Shown: positions 9,484-17,835, counted from the stretch's first letter. The stretch: 64,000 nt of DNA from Marinilabiliaceae bacterium UBA5488 (GCA_002427105.1 DIPM01000032.1:45633-109632), one strand, 5' to 3'. Translations and numbers: made by a program. The notes: generated by a model not told the origin, from the letters alone.

Positions 9484-9549
9484 TGATTTGTATTTAATCT
9501 TTATTGCTTATGATTAGGCCGGTTTATTCTTGTTTATTATTTTTTGATA

Positions 9550-9567
9550 GACGCCGAACGCGGCGTC
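9550..9567. other. Small GC-rich hairpin between thiE and thiD
   Basis: GACGCCG and CGGCGTC form a 7-bp perfect stem with a 4-nt loop. In the direction of transcription (minus) no clear U-tract follows, so it may stabilise the thiE end or weaken readthrough into thiD rather than act as a full terminator. Confidence 0.4.
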
Positions 9568-9596
9568 TTTATATCATTTCCAAACTCGATACTCTT

Positions 9597-10229
9597 TCAC
9601 TGATTACTTTTCACCTTCTTTATTAGCTGTTCTGCAGCTGCATAAGGATCCTCGGCAGACATAAGTGCCGACACTACTGCTATGCCATTGGCGCCTGCCT
9701 GAATAATGGCTTCTGCATTATGAATGTTAATTCCTCCTATGCCTACTGACGGGTGTTTTGAAACTCGTGTGATTTTACGTACTCCACTCAGGCCTATAGC
9801 CGCCGCGGTATCCGTTTTGGTGGGAGTGGAAAACACGGGCGATATTCCTATGTAATCCACATCCAGAGTATTCGCTTCTATGGCATCTTCAATGCTTTCT
9901 ACCGATATACCTATGATTTTATTCTTCCCAAATACTTTTCGGGCTATCGTCGGAGGAAGATCACTATGACCCAGATGCAAGCCCTCGGCATCACAGGCCA
10001 GAGCTATGTCTAATCTGTCGTTGATGATAAGGGGCACTTTATAGGCTTGCAAGCATCTTTTCAGGCTTAGGGCAAGTTTGTAAAACTCAAGTGATGAGCA
10101 GTCTTTTTCTCTGAGTTGAACCATACTAACTCCGCCCTTTACAGCTTCTTCAACCACTTGCTCAAGAGGCCGCCCTAAAGCTAAACTCCTATCGGTGACA
10201 AGGTAAAGGCTTAAATCGAACTCCTTCAT
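9597..10229 (-). CDS. thiE: Thiamine-phosphate synthase (ThiE)
   Basis: ThiE joins HMP-pyrophosphate and thiazole-phosphate to thiamine monophosphate. The 210-residue TIM barrel shows LYLVTDRSLALGR at the start, VQLREKDCSS, INDRLDIALA, GLHLGHSDLP, YIGISPVFSTPTKT and VGIGGINIHNA, all phosphate- or pyrimidine-binding loops of the family. The start codon overlaps the thiM stop (ATGA overlap), showing translational coupling. Confidence 0.95.
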   Translation of the reverse strand: MKEFDLSLYLVTDRSLALGRPLEQVVEEAVKGGVSMVQLREKDCSSLEFYKLALSLKRCLQAYKVPLIINDRLDIALACDAEGLHLGHSDLPPTIARKVFGKNKIIGISVESIEDAIEANTLDVDYIGISPVFSTPTKTDTAAAIGLSGVRKITRVSKHPSVGIGGINIHNAEAIIQAGANGIAVVSALMSAEDPYAAAEQLIKKVKSNQ

Positions 10230-11020
10230 AGCCTGATGTGCTTTTTTATTACGCTTTCGTCGATATTGTATAGCTCATCAAGGAAATTTACTTGCAGACT
10301 GCCATTACCTTTCGATTTTGCGGCGGCAATTTCCCCACATATTCCCATAATGCTCATGGCATGAGCAGATGCTTCGATAAAGTTGTTGTTTATCGCTGCA
10401 AAAGCAGCTACGATAGCTGATGCCGTGCAGCCCAGGCCTGTAACACGAGCCATCATTGTGCTCCCGTTGTCAACGGTCTCAACTCTGGTGCCATCGGTGA
10501 TGTAATCTCTCTCGCCACTTATCACAAGCACAGCCCCTGTCTGTTTAGCAAGTTCCCTGGCTGAGTTTAAGGCCTTATCTGAGCTGTCTATGCTGTCAAC
10601 TCCTTTGGTAGCTGTGTGAATACTCGACAATGACATTATTTCTGAAGCATTGCCGCGGATAATTGATGGCTTGCATTGTTCAATCAACTGTTTGCATACT
10701 TCTAAACGATAGGGCGTTGCTCCGGCTCCGACAGGGTCAAGTATCATAGGTATGGACTTAGCTAAAGCTGTTTTCCCCGCGATAAGCATGGCTTCTACCC
10801 ACTCCGCATCAAGCGTACCGATATTTATAACCAGCGCTGAAGCTATCGCTGTCATATCTGCAACTTCGTCCTTTGAATGAGCCATTACCGGAGAAGCGCC
10901 AATCGAAAGCATAGCATTGGCTGTGTTGTTCATCACCACGTAGTTGGTGATATTGTGTATCAGGGGAGACTTCTCTCTTACAAGTTTTAGGTCTCTGGCA
11001 AGCTTATTTATTTCTATCAT
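10226..11020 (-). CDS. thiM: Hydroxyethylthiazole kinase (ThiM)
   Basis: ThiM phosphorylates hydroxyethylthiazole, a salvage step of thiamine synthesis. The 264-residue protein shows SPLIHNITNYVVMN, MILDPVGAGATP, IRGNASEI and VTGLGCTASAIVAA, which are typical of the ribokinase-like ThiM family. An in-frame start at 11092 would add 24 residues, but that stretch is the riboswitch terminator hairpin, so the ATG at 11018-11020, just after the hairpin, is taken as the start. It is the first gene of the operon and is controlled by a TPP riboswitch. No thiC or thiG is present, so this operon serves salvage and condensation. Confidence 0.95.
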   Translation of the reverse strand: MIEINKLARDLKLVREKSPLIHNITNYVVMNNTANAMLSIGASPVMAHSKDEVADMTAIASALVINIGTLDAEWVEAMLIAGKTALAKSIPMILDPVGAGATPYRLEVCKQLIEQCKPSIIRGNASEIMSLSSIHTATKGVDSIDSSDKALNSARELAKQTGAVLVISGERDYITDGTRVETVDNGSTMMARVTGLGCTASAIVAAFAAINNNFIEASAHAMSIMGICGEIAAAKSKGNGSLQVNFLDELYNIDESVIKKHIRL

Positions 11021-11026
11021 AGTAAA

Positions 11027-11061
11027 ATAAAAAAAGCCGTTTCGCAAAGAGCGAAACGGCT
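11027..11061 (-). terminator. Expression-platform terminator of the TPP riboswitch
   Basis: On the minus strand AGCCGTTTCGC (11061-11051) pairs perfectly with GCGAAACGGCT (11045-11035), 11 bp, followed by seven or more U residues. It ends only about 7 nt before the thiM start codon. This is the off state of the switch. Confidence 0.85.
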
Positions 11062-11098
11062 GATTAATATATAGTAACACTTTAGTTATCATGCAACT

Positions 11099-11177
11099 AC
11101 CGTTTCCCTACGATGTCATTATAACATATCAGGTTCAAGGGTATATTCTCAGCTCCCGAAAGAGCACCCCTAACAGT
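11099..11177 (-). promoter_or_regulatory. TPP (thi-box) riboswitch aptamer
   Basis: Read on the minus strand, the segment contains the thi-box hallmarks GGGGTGCTC, GCTGAGAATATACCC, TTGAACCTGATATG and CGTAGGGAA in the correct order. The ends ACTGTT and AACGGT can form stem P1. Thiamine pyrophosphate binding would favour the downstream terminator and shut off thiM-thiE-thiD. Confidence 0.95.
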
Positions 11178-11184
11178 GACTTTG

Positions 11185-11215
11185 CAAACATACTACCTTT
11201 TAGCCCAAACTCCAA
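11185..11215 (-). promoter_or_regulatory. Promoter of the thi operon
   Basis: On the minus strand TTG (11215-11213) is followed after 20 bp by TATGTTTG (11192-11185), an exact match to the Bacteroidota TTG/TAnnTTTG pattern. The aptamer begins 8 bp downstream, so the transcript starts at or just before P1 of the riboswitch. Confidence 0.75.
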
Positions 11216-11379
11216 ATCAGTGATAATCATCATTAATTATTTTTTCCTGATCATCAATAACTAAATGACATTGAGCAACATTTTCTCTTTTGCCTTTAAC
11301 AAATACTTGATTAAAACCGTGCATTGCCTTAAATTGAATAAGGATTCGGCGGAATACATAAATCTTAATAAGTGCTTAT

Positions 11380-12555
11380 ATGGCTTACTCTGAACCATTA
11401 ATCCTGCTGGTTGACGATAGTCAGGTGAGTATAGATTTTTTGAAGGATATATTGAGGAACTACCGTTTGTTAACAGCTAAAGACGGCATGGAAGCCTTGC
11501 GCTTGGCCGGCAGCGAGCCACGGCCCGACTTGATACTTTTGGATGTTGTTATGCCGGGCATCGATGGTTATGAAACATGCCGACGCTTAAAGCAAATGCC
11601 AAACTGTGCCGGTGTTCCGATAATATTTTTAACGGCACAAACCGGTGCTGAGCATATTATTAAAGGTTTTGAGGCCGGAGCAGTTGATTATATCCCTAAG
11701 CCTTATAATATACCTGAATTATTGGCGCGGGTAAAGAACCAGCTTACCCTGAAGTTGGCCCGCGACCAGAATATTAATCTGATGCAAAAGATAGAGTCGA
11801 TTAACAGACAGATTGTTGCCGGTATTCGCTATGCGCGCAAGATTCAGAAGGCCAGTTTGCCGCAACAAGCTTATATGGAAAAGATCCTGCCTGAGCATTT
11901 TATATTTTTTCAGCCAAAGGAAATTGTGAGTGGAGATTTTTACTGGGTGGGCAAAGTGGGTGAACACCTGGTGGTGATTGTCGCCGATAGCACCGGCCAC
12001 GGTGTGCCCGGTGCATTTATGAGCATGTATGGCCTTGCCTTGCTCAACCAAATAGTGGGAGCTCAACAAATTTCCTGCCCTGCAACGATTCTTGACAACC
12101 TGCGGGAACAGGTGATAGCTAGCTTTAATCAAACTCAGCTTAGCGAGATTAAAGATGGTATGGATATTTCGGTAGTCAGCATTCATCCTAAGAGTAAAAC
12201 TCTTCAATTTGCAGGTGCTTTTAACCCCATGTATTTGATAAGTGACAGCGAGCTGAAGGTAATTAGCGCTGATAGTATGCCCATCTCCATAGGTGTCAAA
12301 GATCGACCCTATAAGAATAATGTGCTTTCATATAAAGCCGGTGAATGTCTTTACCTTGTTACAGACGGCTTCGCCAGCCAGTTTGGCGGTATCTTTGACA
12401 AGAAAATTAAATCATCAGGTTTAAAGAAGTTGATGCTTGAGTATTCTCAACTTCCTATTAGAGAGCAGAAAGACGCTTTTGCTTCATATTTTGAGGAATG
12501 GAAAGCAGGTGGAGAGCAGACTGATGATGTCTTACTTATGGGCTTGAGACTTTAG
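11380..12555 (+). CDS. Response regulator with C-terminal SpoIIE-type PP2C phosphatase
   Basis: The 391-residue protein has a receiver domain (1-125) with acidic pair D12/D13, phospho-acceptor D55 (LILLDVVMPG) and K107 (IPKPY). A helical linker (about 125-160) leads to a PP2C/SpoIIE domain: EIVSGDFYW, VIVADSTGHGVPGAFMSM, LVTDG and QTDDVLLM carry the metal-binding aspartates. This is the RsbU/RssB-like arrangement in which phosphorylation of the receiver controls dephosphorylation of an anti-sigma antagonist or another phosphoprotein. No kinase, anti-sigma factor or antagonist gene is next to it, so its partner is elsewhere. Confidence 0.9.
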   Translation: MAYSEPLILLVDDSQVSIDFLKDILRNYRLLTAKDGMEALRLAGSEPRPDLILLDVVMPGIDGYETCRRLKQMPNCAGVPIIFLTAQTGAEHIIKGFEAGAVDYIPKPYNIPELLARVKNQLTLKLARDQNINLMQKIESINRQIVAGIRYARKIQKASLPQQAYMEKILPEHFIFFQPKEIVSGDFYWVGKVGEHLVVIVADSTGHGVPGAFMSMYGLALLNQIVGAQQISCPATILDNLREQVIASFNQTQLSEIKDGMDISVVSIHPKSKTLQFAGAFNPMYLISDSELKVISADSMPISIGVKDRPYKNNVLSYKAGECLYLVTDGFASQFGGIFDKKIKSSGLKKLMLEYSQLPIREQKDAFASYFEEWKAGGEQTDDVLLMGLRL

Positions 12556-12579
12556 AACTAAATCAAAAATCAGGCTATG

Positions 12580-12633
12580 TTTTGAAATTCAAGATTTTAA
12601 GTCTGGTACGACTTAAAATCTTGAACTTTCAAA
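12580..12633. terminator. Long convergent terminator hairpin
   Basis: CAAGATTTTAAGTC (12590-12603) and GACTTAAAATCTTG (12610-12623) form a perfect 14-bp stem around a TGGTAC loop, and the flanks TTTGAAATT and AACTTTCAAA extend it with one bulge. It lies between the convergent phosphatase and DUF1508 genes and can serve both. Confidence 0.75.
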
Positions 12634-12647
12634 TTTTTCCCGGAGCT

Positions 12648-12980
12648 TTACTCTAAATCGAATTCTGTAGCAGCATCGGGGCCATTCTTCTTAATGGATT
12701 CTATGCCGTTGTTCATGCCCGATTCGGAGGCATACATCTGACTGCTACCGATAATTTGGCTGTTTGCAGCCTTCAAATTAAAGAAGTGCTTGCCATTTTT
12801 TGCTACTTTACGTTCAAACCTTTCGTCGCTGGGAGAATTCTTTTTTACCGATTCAATCCCGTTCTCACAAGCCGCTTTTGATTTGTATCCTTCACTAGTC
12901 AGAATAACCTGACCGTTATCTGCTTTCAAATTGAAATAATACTCATCATTCTTACCTTTTGTAACTACAAACTTTCCCAT
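12648..12980 (-). CDS. YegP-like DUF1508 protein with two repeats
   Basis: The 110-residue protein consists of two DUF1508 repeats (about 1-50 and 52-103), each with the pattern F-x(n)-YFNLKA-N-x-Q-I-x-S-x-x-Y-x-S-x-x-x-x-x-NGIESVKKN. E. coli YegP is the known relative; its function is unclear, although it is abundant under stress. Cytoplasmic, no signal peptide. It converges with the upstream phosphatase gene. Confidence 0.9.
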   Translation of the reverse strand: MGKFVVTKGKNDEYYFNLKADNGQVILTSEGYKSKAACENGIESVKKNSPSDERFERKVAKNGKHFFNLKAANSQIIGSSQMYASESGMNNGIESIKKNGPDAATEFDLE

Positions 12981-13117
12981 ATCTTTCTTTTTATTAGTTA
13001 ATAAAAAATTGCTATTCTCAAATCTACTTAAAAATTTACAATATCAATCCCTGTGAGAGACGAAATCTTCTTACATGACAAAAGAGATAGTTTTAACTAA
13101 ACTTTAGTAGAAAATTT

Positions 13118-13125
13118 TAACTTTG
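13118..13125 (+). promoter_or_regulatory. Possible -7 box (TAACTTTG)
   Basis: TAACTTTG fits TAnnTTTG and lies 57 bp before the lipoprotein gene at 13182. A clear TTG partner is absent. Confidence 0.35.
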
Positions 13126-13181
13126 TAACTAATGACGAAGCCTTACTAACAATTAATACTCCGCTTTGAAGGACCTTAGCT

Positions 13182-13724
13182 ATGAAGAAAAGCATTATTT
13201 TACTATTATCTGTTTTGTTTATCTCATCTTGCCAATTTCTTAAAAAAGAAAAGGTGGTGACCATTGAAGATAAATATTCCATTTCACTTCCGGGCTTTTT
13301 AGTTGAAGCCGGAATCACCTTAAACCAAGAAGCTTCTCTGGAGTATATGAATGCTTTTATGGAGTTTTATGTAATGGTTATTGATGAGCCAAAATCCAGT
13401 ATAGAAAAGGTCTTGATTGACTACGAGCTTGCGGATTTATATCCAAATAACCTTAAGGGTTATTCGGAATTGATTTTGGATGGTTTGAAGCAAGCTGTTA
13501 TAGTAAGCCAAGAGTCTGATGTTGTTGACACAGTGATCAATGGCTTGCCGGCAAGGCTGCTTACAATAAATGGAACAGTAGAAGGGATAGATATTTTCTA
13601 TTCACTGGCCTATATTGAGGGAAAAGAAAGATACTATCAGATATTTACCTGGACTTTATCAGAAAAAGAAACGGAATATAGGGACAAAATGAGCAAAATT
13701 TTGTATTCATTTAAAGAGCTCTGA
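13182..13724 (+). CDS. Hypothetical lipoprotein
   Basis: The 180-residue product has a lipoprotein signal peptide with lipobox FISSC (Cys17), so it should be a membrane-anchored lipoprotein. The mature part has no motif I recognise; it alternates short hydrophobic strands and charged loops (for example YSISLPGFL and GIDIFYSLAYIEGKERYYQIF), which looks like the small PsbP/DUF1795-like fold seen in lipoproteins of this phylum, but this is only a guess. The last 18 bp overlap the end of the convergent serine hydrolase gene. Confidence 0.7.
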   Translation: MKKSIILLLSVLFISSCQFLKKEKVVTIEDKYSISLPGFLVEAGITLNQEASLEYMNAFMEFYVMVIDEPKSSIEKVLIDYELADLYPNNLKGYSELILDGLKQAVIVSQESDVVDTVINGLPARLLTINGTVEGIDIFYSLAYIEGKERYYQIFTWTLSEKETEYRDKMSKILYSFKEL

Positions 13725-15119
13725 TTTTTGCCCCTCATTGTTGCAGTCTTGACTATTGCTGATATCCTCTTGCTCAATGGCATTTATGATTCCGGCAACA
13801 AAGCCGTTTTGGTCAAATTCGCCCTTTTTAGAAAAGCCTGTCCTCACGATAACAAGGTCTTTCGAGGGAATAATATAAATATACTGGCCATCATGACCGC
13901 GACAGCAGTACATATCCCGCGGTACATCCGGATAATCCGTGCCTGCCTCATTTAGCCAGAAAAACGCGCCATAATCCCCTTTGGAGCCATTAGCTGCCGT
14001 GGTAGTATATTCCACCCAGTCTTCCGGCAAAATCTGTTCACCTTGCCACTTGCCTTGGTTCAGATAGAGTAATCCAAAACGGGTATAATCCCGCATAGTG
14101 GCGTAGATGTATGACGAGCCTACGAAGGTGCCTGAGGCATCGACCTCAAAGACAGCACTGCGCATGCCAATTTTGTTGAAAAGAGCCTCCCGGGGAAAGG
14201 CATAATATGCTGTATCGTTGTTGAGAGCTTTGCGTAGCAGATAACTAACAATGTTGGTGGAGCCCGATGAATACTTGAAAACCTTATCAGGGGCGGACTT
14301 AAGAGCTTTTGAGTAAGCATATTTTGCCATGTCGCCTTCCTTGTGGAGCATTTTGTTGACATCTGAGTTATTACCGTAATTCTCGTTCCATGCAAGGCCA
14401 CTGTTCATGTGCATCAGGTTGTTGATGGTAATATCGCGTCGTTCATCATTTTGCCATTCTTCAATATTCGCCGGCTGAAATATGTCTATTTTTCCTTGTT
14501 TATGTAAGATGCCGCATAAGGCATTAGTGATGCTTTTTGCCATCGACCAGCCGAGGAAAAGCTTGTCGGGTCCAAAACCTTCTGCATACCTTTCGATCAG
14601 GGGCTGCCCCTTGTAAGTGACCATTACTGCAAAGGTCCCTTTGTAGGGAATGCGGTTGGCAAAGGCCTGTTCCACTGCCTCTTTAAGTGTTTTTATATTA
14701 ATGCCTTCCGGGATGCTGTCGGCAATCAAGTCGCCCATAGGCCAGGCTATGGTGTCGGGGTTTTCGGGCAAGGCCGTAAGGCTAGGGTAGGGGCGTGACT
14801 GAATATCGCTCAGGCTGAAGTCGTTTAGCAATATGCTGCCGTAGCCATTCACGAAGCATGTGTGCGATGTGTGCCCTAGAAAACTGCTTTTAACGGTTTT
14901 GCTATGAGCATCAATTTCATTTTTCACGTATTGGATAAAGGAGAACTTCAAATCTCTTGCCTCCATCGACTCCCGGCTTCGATTTGCCAAAAATACTCCC
15001 GACGACAAATTTTTAGCGGAATAGCCGCTAATAATGGGAAGCAGGGGTTTTATATAAAGAAAACCACCCAATAATAGGCTTGCCGATAAAAGCAGGATGA
15101 TATTGCGAAGTCGTTTCAT
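13707..15119 (-). CDS. Serine hydrolase of the beta-lactamase class C family
   Basis: The 470-residue protein has an N-terminal hydrophobic signal or anchor (residues 5-30). The catalytic domain shows S192-x-x-K195 (GWSMAKS), YSSGSTN (Y283) as the second motif, and a late RGHDGQYIY that replaces the KTG box. This matches EstB/PBP4*-like serine hydrolases that act on esters, D-amino-acid peptides or beta-lactams; the substrate cannot be read. The open frame reaches upstream to 15269, but the ATG at 15119 is chosen because a normal signal sequence (MKRLRNIILLL) starts there. The domain probably lies in the periplasm. About 155 residues between the anchor and the catalytic domain have no recognised motif. 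Confidence 0.85.
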   Translation of the reverse strand: MKRLRNIILLLSASLLLGGFLYIKPLLPIISGYSAKNLSSGVFLANRSRESMEARDLKFSFIQYVKNEIDAHSKTVKSSFLGHTSHTCFVNGYGSILLNDFSLSDIQSRPYPSLTALPENPDTIAWPMGDLIADSIPEGINIKTLKEAVEQAFANRIPYKGTFAVMVTYKGQPLIERYAEGFGPDKLFLGWSMAKSITNALCGILHKQGKIDIFQPANIEEWQNDERRDITINNLMHMNSGLAWNENYGNNSDVNKMLHKEGDMAKYAYSKALKSAPDKVFKYSSGSTNIVSYLLRKALNNDTAYYAFPREALFNKIGMRSAVFEVDASGTFVGSSYIYATMRDYTRFGLLYLNQGKWQGEQILPEDWVEYTTTAANGSKGDYGAFFWLNEAGTDYPDVPRDMYCCRGHDGQYIYIIPSKDLVIVRTGFSKKGEFDQNGFVAGIINAIEQEDISNSQDCNNEGQKSELFK

Positions 15120-15386
15120 AAGGCTGTTTTTATTTGATACATAAAGATGAAGATAAATATGCTGCAATGGAATTGAAATAAATATATATATTGGCTCGCT
15201 CCCGGCAAAAAAATGACGTAACTTTGATATAATTAGTAGGATTAATAAGGGTTTTATGTCGCCGGGCAAGGCTTCACAAGTTCAAAGAGGATATTAATCG
15301 TTTTGTAATGGTCAATAGCTTAAAAATGACAGTTTTATTGTGTTAATATTTGTAACGTATTGTTGAGGAATTCGTTATTATTATAA

Positions 15387-15406
15387 GGCTTGCAAAGCTG
15401 CAAGCC
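15387..15406 (+). other. Hairpin in the leader of the WML-repeat gene
   Basis: GGCTTGCA and TGCAAGCC form a perfect 8-bp stem with a 4-nt loop, 80 bp before the start codon and without a T-run. The 367-bp region between the serine hydrolase start and the WML gene otherwise holds only AT-rich DNA and a strong ribosome binding site. Confidence 0.4.
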
Positions 15407-15474
15407 TGAAGAAGAAAAAGTGGCTATAATCTTTAAAAGGATGGAGAGTCCTGCAAAATATTTGACTAATTAAT

Positions 15475-15481
15475 GGAGGAG
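15475..15481 (+). promoter_or_regulatory. Strong ribosome binding site (GGAGGAG)
   Basis: GGAGGAG lies 6 nt before the ATG at 15488 and settles that start over an ATG at 15473 that overlaps the site. Shine-Dalgarno sequences this strong are unusual among the genes of this window. Confidence 0.6.
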
Positions 15482-15487
15482 CAGATC

Positions 15488-16033
15488 ATGAAAAAGAGAG
15501 TAGCGCTATTTGGTATGATTCCGGTTATGCTGTTTGGCGCAACAGTGGAAGCCGGATATGCTCAGGGTAAAGCGGATAATACGATGCCTGCCTATTACAG
15601 CTACTCTTACAACACTCCTGTTGCAATAGATGTAATGAAAAAGGTCGAGCATTGGATGCTGGTTGATTTTTCTATTAAGGATTATGATCATAGCGGATTT
15701 ATGCTGGAGCAGTGGATGCTTGGAAATGATGTTAGCAAGCAAAATAAAAAGCTGGAGAACTGGATGCTAAATATAGCGCCCGATGTTGATACAGCTGAGA
15801 TTGAATTGCTGGATTGGATGCTGAACGCGGAGCTTGATACATTACAGCCCGAATTAAATGCTATTAATGAGAGCTTTGATGAGCTTGAAGATTGGATGCT
15901 TAAGGCAGAACAGGAGGCAGAACCAGGCTTTATCGATGCGGTCTTGAAAGTGATGAACTGGATGTTTAACGGTAGTTTTTCTGAAAACGAGGAGGTGAAC
16001 GATGTCGAATCGTGGATGGTAGATGGGTTCTGA
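15488..16033 (+). CDS. Secreted protein with seven Trp-Met-Leu repeats, function unknown
   Basis: The 181-residue product has a signal peptide (about 1-25, ending near GYAQG). The mature part is short, acidic and carries seven copies of a short motif, consensus [LV]-E-x-W-M-[LFV], at W56, W76, W92, W110, W136, W158 and W176, spaced 16-26 residues apart. No enzyme motif is visible. The repeats could form amphipathic helices whose Trp-Met faces bind a partner or a membrane, or act in redox protection by methionine; both are guesses. The gene is monocistronic, with a strong ribosome binding site, a leader hairpin and a strong terminator, which suggests high expression. I do not recognise a named family. 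Confidence 0.75.
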   Translation: MKKRVALFGMIPVMLFGATVEAGYAQGKADNTMPAYYSYSYNTPVAIDVMKKVEHWMLVDFSIKDYDHSGFMLEQWMLGNDVSKQNKKLENWMLNIAPDVDTAEIELLDWMLNAELDTLQPELNAINESFDELEDWMLKAEQEAEPGFIDAVLKVMNWMFNGSFSENEEVNDVESWMVDGF

Positions 16034-16051
16034 GTTTTAATTATGATTAAA

Positions 16052-16079
16052 AAAAGAAGGGGCGCGAGCCCCTTCTTTT
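16052..16079. terminator. Strong intrinsic terminator after the WML-repeat gene
   Basis: AAAAGAAGGGGC and GCCCCTTCTTTT form a perfect 12-bp stem with a GCGA loop and A/T tails on both sides. It lies between two convergent genes and should work both ways. Confidence 0.9.
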
Positions 16080-16080
16080 A

Positions 16081-16659
16081 TTATACCAGGTCACATGCTT
16101 CGGCAGGCATCCAGTGCTTATCTTTTCCTTTCCATTTCACATTGCAGCCAATAGGGTTTGTAGCCGTTATGTGAAGCGGGTTGCCTTTAGTTACAGCTTC
16201 AAGCACGATATCAAGAGTGTTTTCCGCCATTTTAGAAATGTCGCGCGGCGAATCTACGCCTCGGCCGGTATATACCAGTTCTCTTTCCTCGTTAAAAACA
16301 TAAAAATGAGGAGTGCGAAGCGCCCCGTAGGCCAGTGCCACTTCCTGCGTTTTATCGTGAAGATAAAGCCAGGGGAATTTATGCTCGTTCATTCGTTTCA
16401 CCATGTTGGGAAAACTGTCCTCTTCATTTGTCTTTTCGCTGTTGGAGTTTATACCAACGAAGCGCACGTCTCGTTCTGCAAATTTCTCGGCAGTTATCGC
16501 GGTTAGCTCGTCCGAACCGATAACGTAAGGACAGTGATTGCAAGTAAAGAAAATCACCAGCCATTTATTGTTGAAATCGCTAAGCGCATAACTTTTACCA
16601 TCAGTTGCCGGAAGATTGAAATCCGGCGCTTTTTGCCCAATTTCTAGTGTAAATGCCAT
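16081..16659 (-). CDS. Thioredoxin-fold protein of the AhpC/TSA type
   Basis: The 192-residue protein has an AhpC/TSA-like start (IGQKAPDFNLPATDGKSYAL) and a redox motif CNHCPYV with C40 and C43 after a FFTC strand. PHFYVF supplies the usual cis-Pro loop region. This is the short cytoplasmic thioredoxin/redoxin group that reduces disulfides or peroxides; the natural substrate is unknown. The start ATG at 16659 is preferred to one at 16701 because the family N-terminus begins there. No signal peptide. Confidence 0.85.
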   Translation of the reverse strand: MAFTLEIGQKAPDFNLPATDGKSYALSDFNNKWLVIFFTCNHCPYVIGSDELTAITAEKFAERDVRFVGINSNSEKTNEEDSFPNMVKRMNEHKFPWLYLHDKTQEVALAYGALRTPHFYVFNEERELVYTGRGVDSPRDISKMAENTLDIVLEAVTKGNPLHITATNPIGCNVKWKGKDKHWMPAEACDLV

Positions 16660-16778
16660 AGGATGTTTTTTAAAAGTTAATATGCTACAATTTTTAAACA
16701 AGTAAAGGGAAAAAAAGTTTGTGACTCTTTACTGGTTTTTGCTTAAGCTCAGCAAACTTTTCCATAGTGATTAATTGC

Positions 16779-16786
16779 TAACTTTG
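16779..16786 (+). promoter_or_regulatory. Possible -7 box for hemH (TAACTTTG)
   Basis: TAACTTTG fits TAnnTTTG and lies 26 bp before the hemH start codon. The upstream element is weak (TTT rather than TTG near 16758). Confidence 0.45.
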
Positions 16787-16812
16787 TTTGCGCTTAACTA
16801 TGCTTTTTTGCT

Positions 16813-17835
16813 ATGTCTAAAAGAATAATACTACTTACTAATTTAGGGTCGCCCGACTCGTTGAAGCTTACTGATGTACGCAGATACCTGAACGAATTTC
16901 TAATGGACAAGAGGGTCATCGATCTTCCCTTCTTAGCCCGTTTTATCCTGGTCAGAGGGATTATTACACCCTTCAGGGCTCCGCGAAGCGCTGCTAAATA
17001 CAAAAAGATTTGGACAGAAAAGGGCTCTCCCTTGATTCTTATTGCAAAGCAACTGGCAGAGAAAGTTTCTGCCTTATCGGGATTGCCGGTTTATGTTTCT
17101 ATGCGATATGGAAATCCCACACCGGATTCCGTTCTTAAAAAAATTGCTGCCTTACACCCTGATGCCGAAGAGCTGATACTATTCCCTTTATATCCTCATT
17201 ACGCCATGAGCAGTTATGAAACGGCTGTTGAACATATTAAGGATAGCTTTAAAAAGGGCGATTTTGAATTCAAACTCAAGGTAATACCGCCCTATTATGA
17301 TGATAGGGCTTATATAGGCGCTCTTGCATCGTCTGTTGAAAGCTATTTGAAAAACGGGACTCACGACCATTTGCTGTTCAGCTATCATGGCATCCCTGAA
17401 CGACATATTTTAAAAAGTGATCGCGACGCGGGGCATTGCCTGAAAAGCCCTAATTGTTGCAGTGTTTATTCACCTTCCCATGAAAATTGCTATCGCCATC
17501 AGGTACTTGAAACCACGCGTCTGCTGGCAGAAAGACTGCGCTTGCCGCAAGACTTTTACTCCATATCGTTTCAGTCGCGCCTTGGGAGGGACAAGTGGCT
17601 GGGGCCATCAACGTCTGAAGTGCTCTCACAGCTTCCGGCGCGTGGCGTAAAAAACCTTCTGGTAGTCTGCCCTGCTTTTGTGAGCGATTGCCTCGAGACT
17701 CTCGAAGAGATTGATATGGAAGGACGTGAAACTTTTCTTCAGGCCGGGGGAGTGCTCTACAACACTGTTCCCTGTCTTAACAGCAGCGATCTGTGGGCGG
17801 AGGCAGTTGTGAAAATGGTGACTTCGATTCCATAA
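16813..17835 (+). CDS. hemH: Ferrochelatase (HemH)
   Basis: HemH inserts iron into a porphyrin, the last step of haem synthesis. The protein has 340 residues and shows the N-terminal LLTNLGSPDS, the catalytic His in LLFSYHGIPERH (H192), and FQSRLGRDKWLGPST. An insertion after the catalytic His contains four cysteines (C209, C215, C216, C226). Such an internal cluster is known in some bacterial ferrochelatases as a [2Fe-2S] ligand set; whether it is so here is inference. Cytoplasmic or membrane-associated. It is followed by the convergent menA. Confidence 0.95.
   Translation: MSKRIILLTNLGSPDSLKLTDVRRYLNEFLMDKRVIDLPFLARFILVRGIITPFRAPRSAAKYKKIWTEKGSPLILIAKQLAEKVSALSGLPVYVSMRYGNPTPDSVLKKIAALHPDAEELILFPLYPHYAMSSYETAVEHIKDSFKKGDFEFKLKVIPPYYDDRAYIGALASSVESYLKNGTHDHLLFSYHGIPERHILKSDRDAGHCLKSPNCCSVYSPSHENCYRHQVLETTRLLAERLRLPQDFYSISFQSRLGRDKWLGPSTSEVLSQLPARGVKNLLVVCPAFVSDCLETLEEIDMEGRETFLQAGGVLYNTVPCLNSSDLWAEAVVKMVTSIP

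Noticed and set aside
11021..11092. A 24-residue N-terminal extension of ThiM
   Set aside because: It is the riboswitch terminator hairpin; ThiM homologs start near the ATG at 11020.
15120..15269. A 50-residue N-terminal extension of the serine hydrolase
   Set aside because: A typical signal sequence begins at the ATG at 15119; the extension has no such feature and is AT-rich intergenic DNA.
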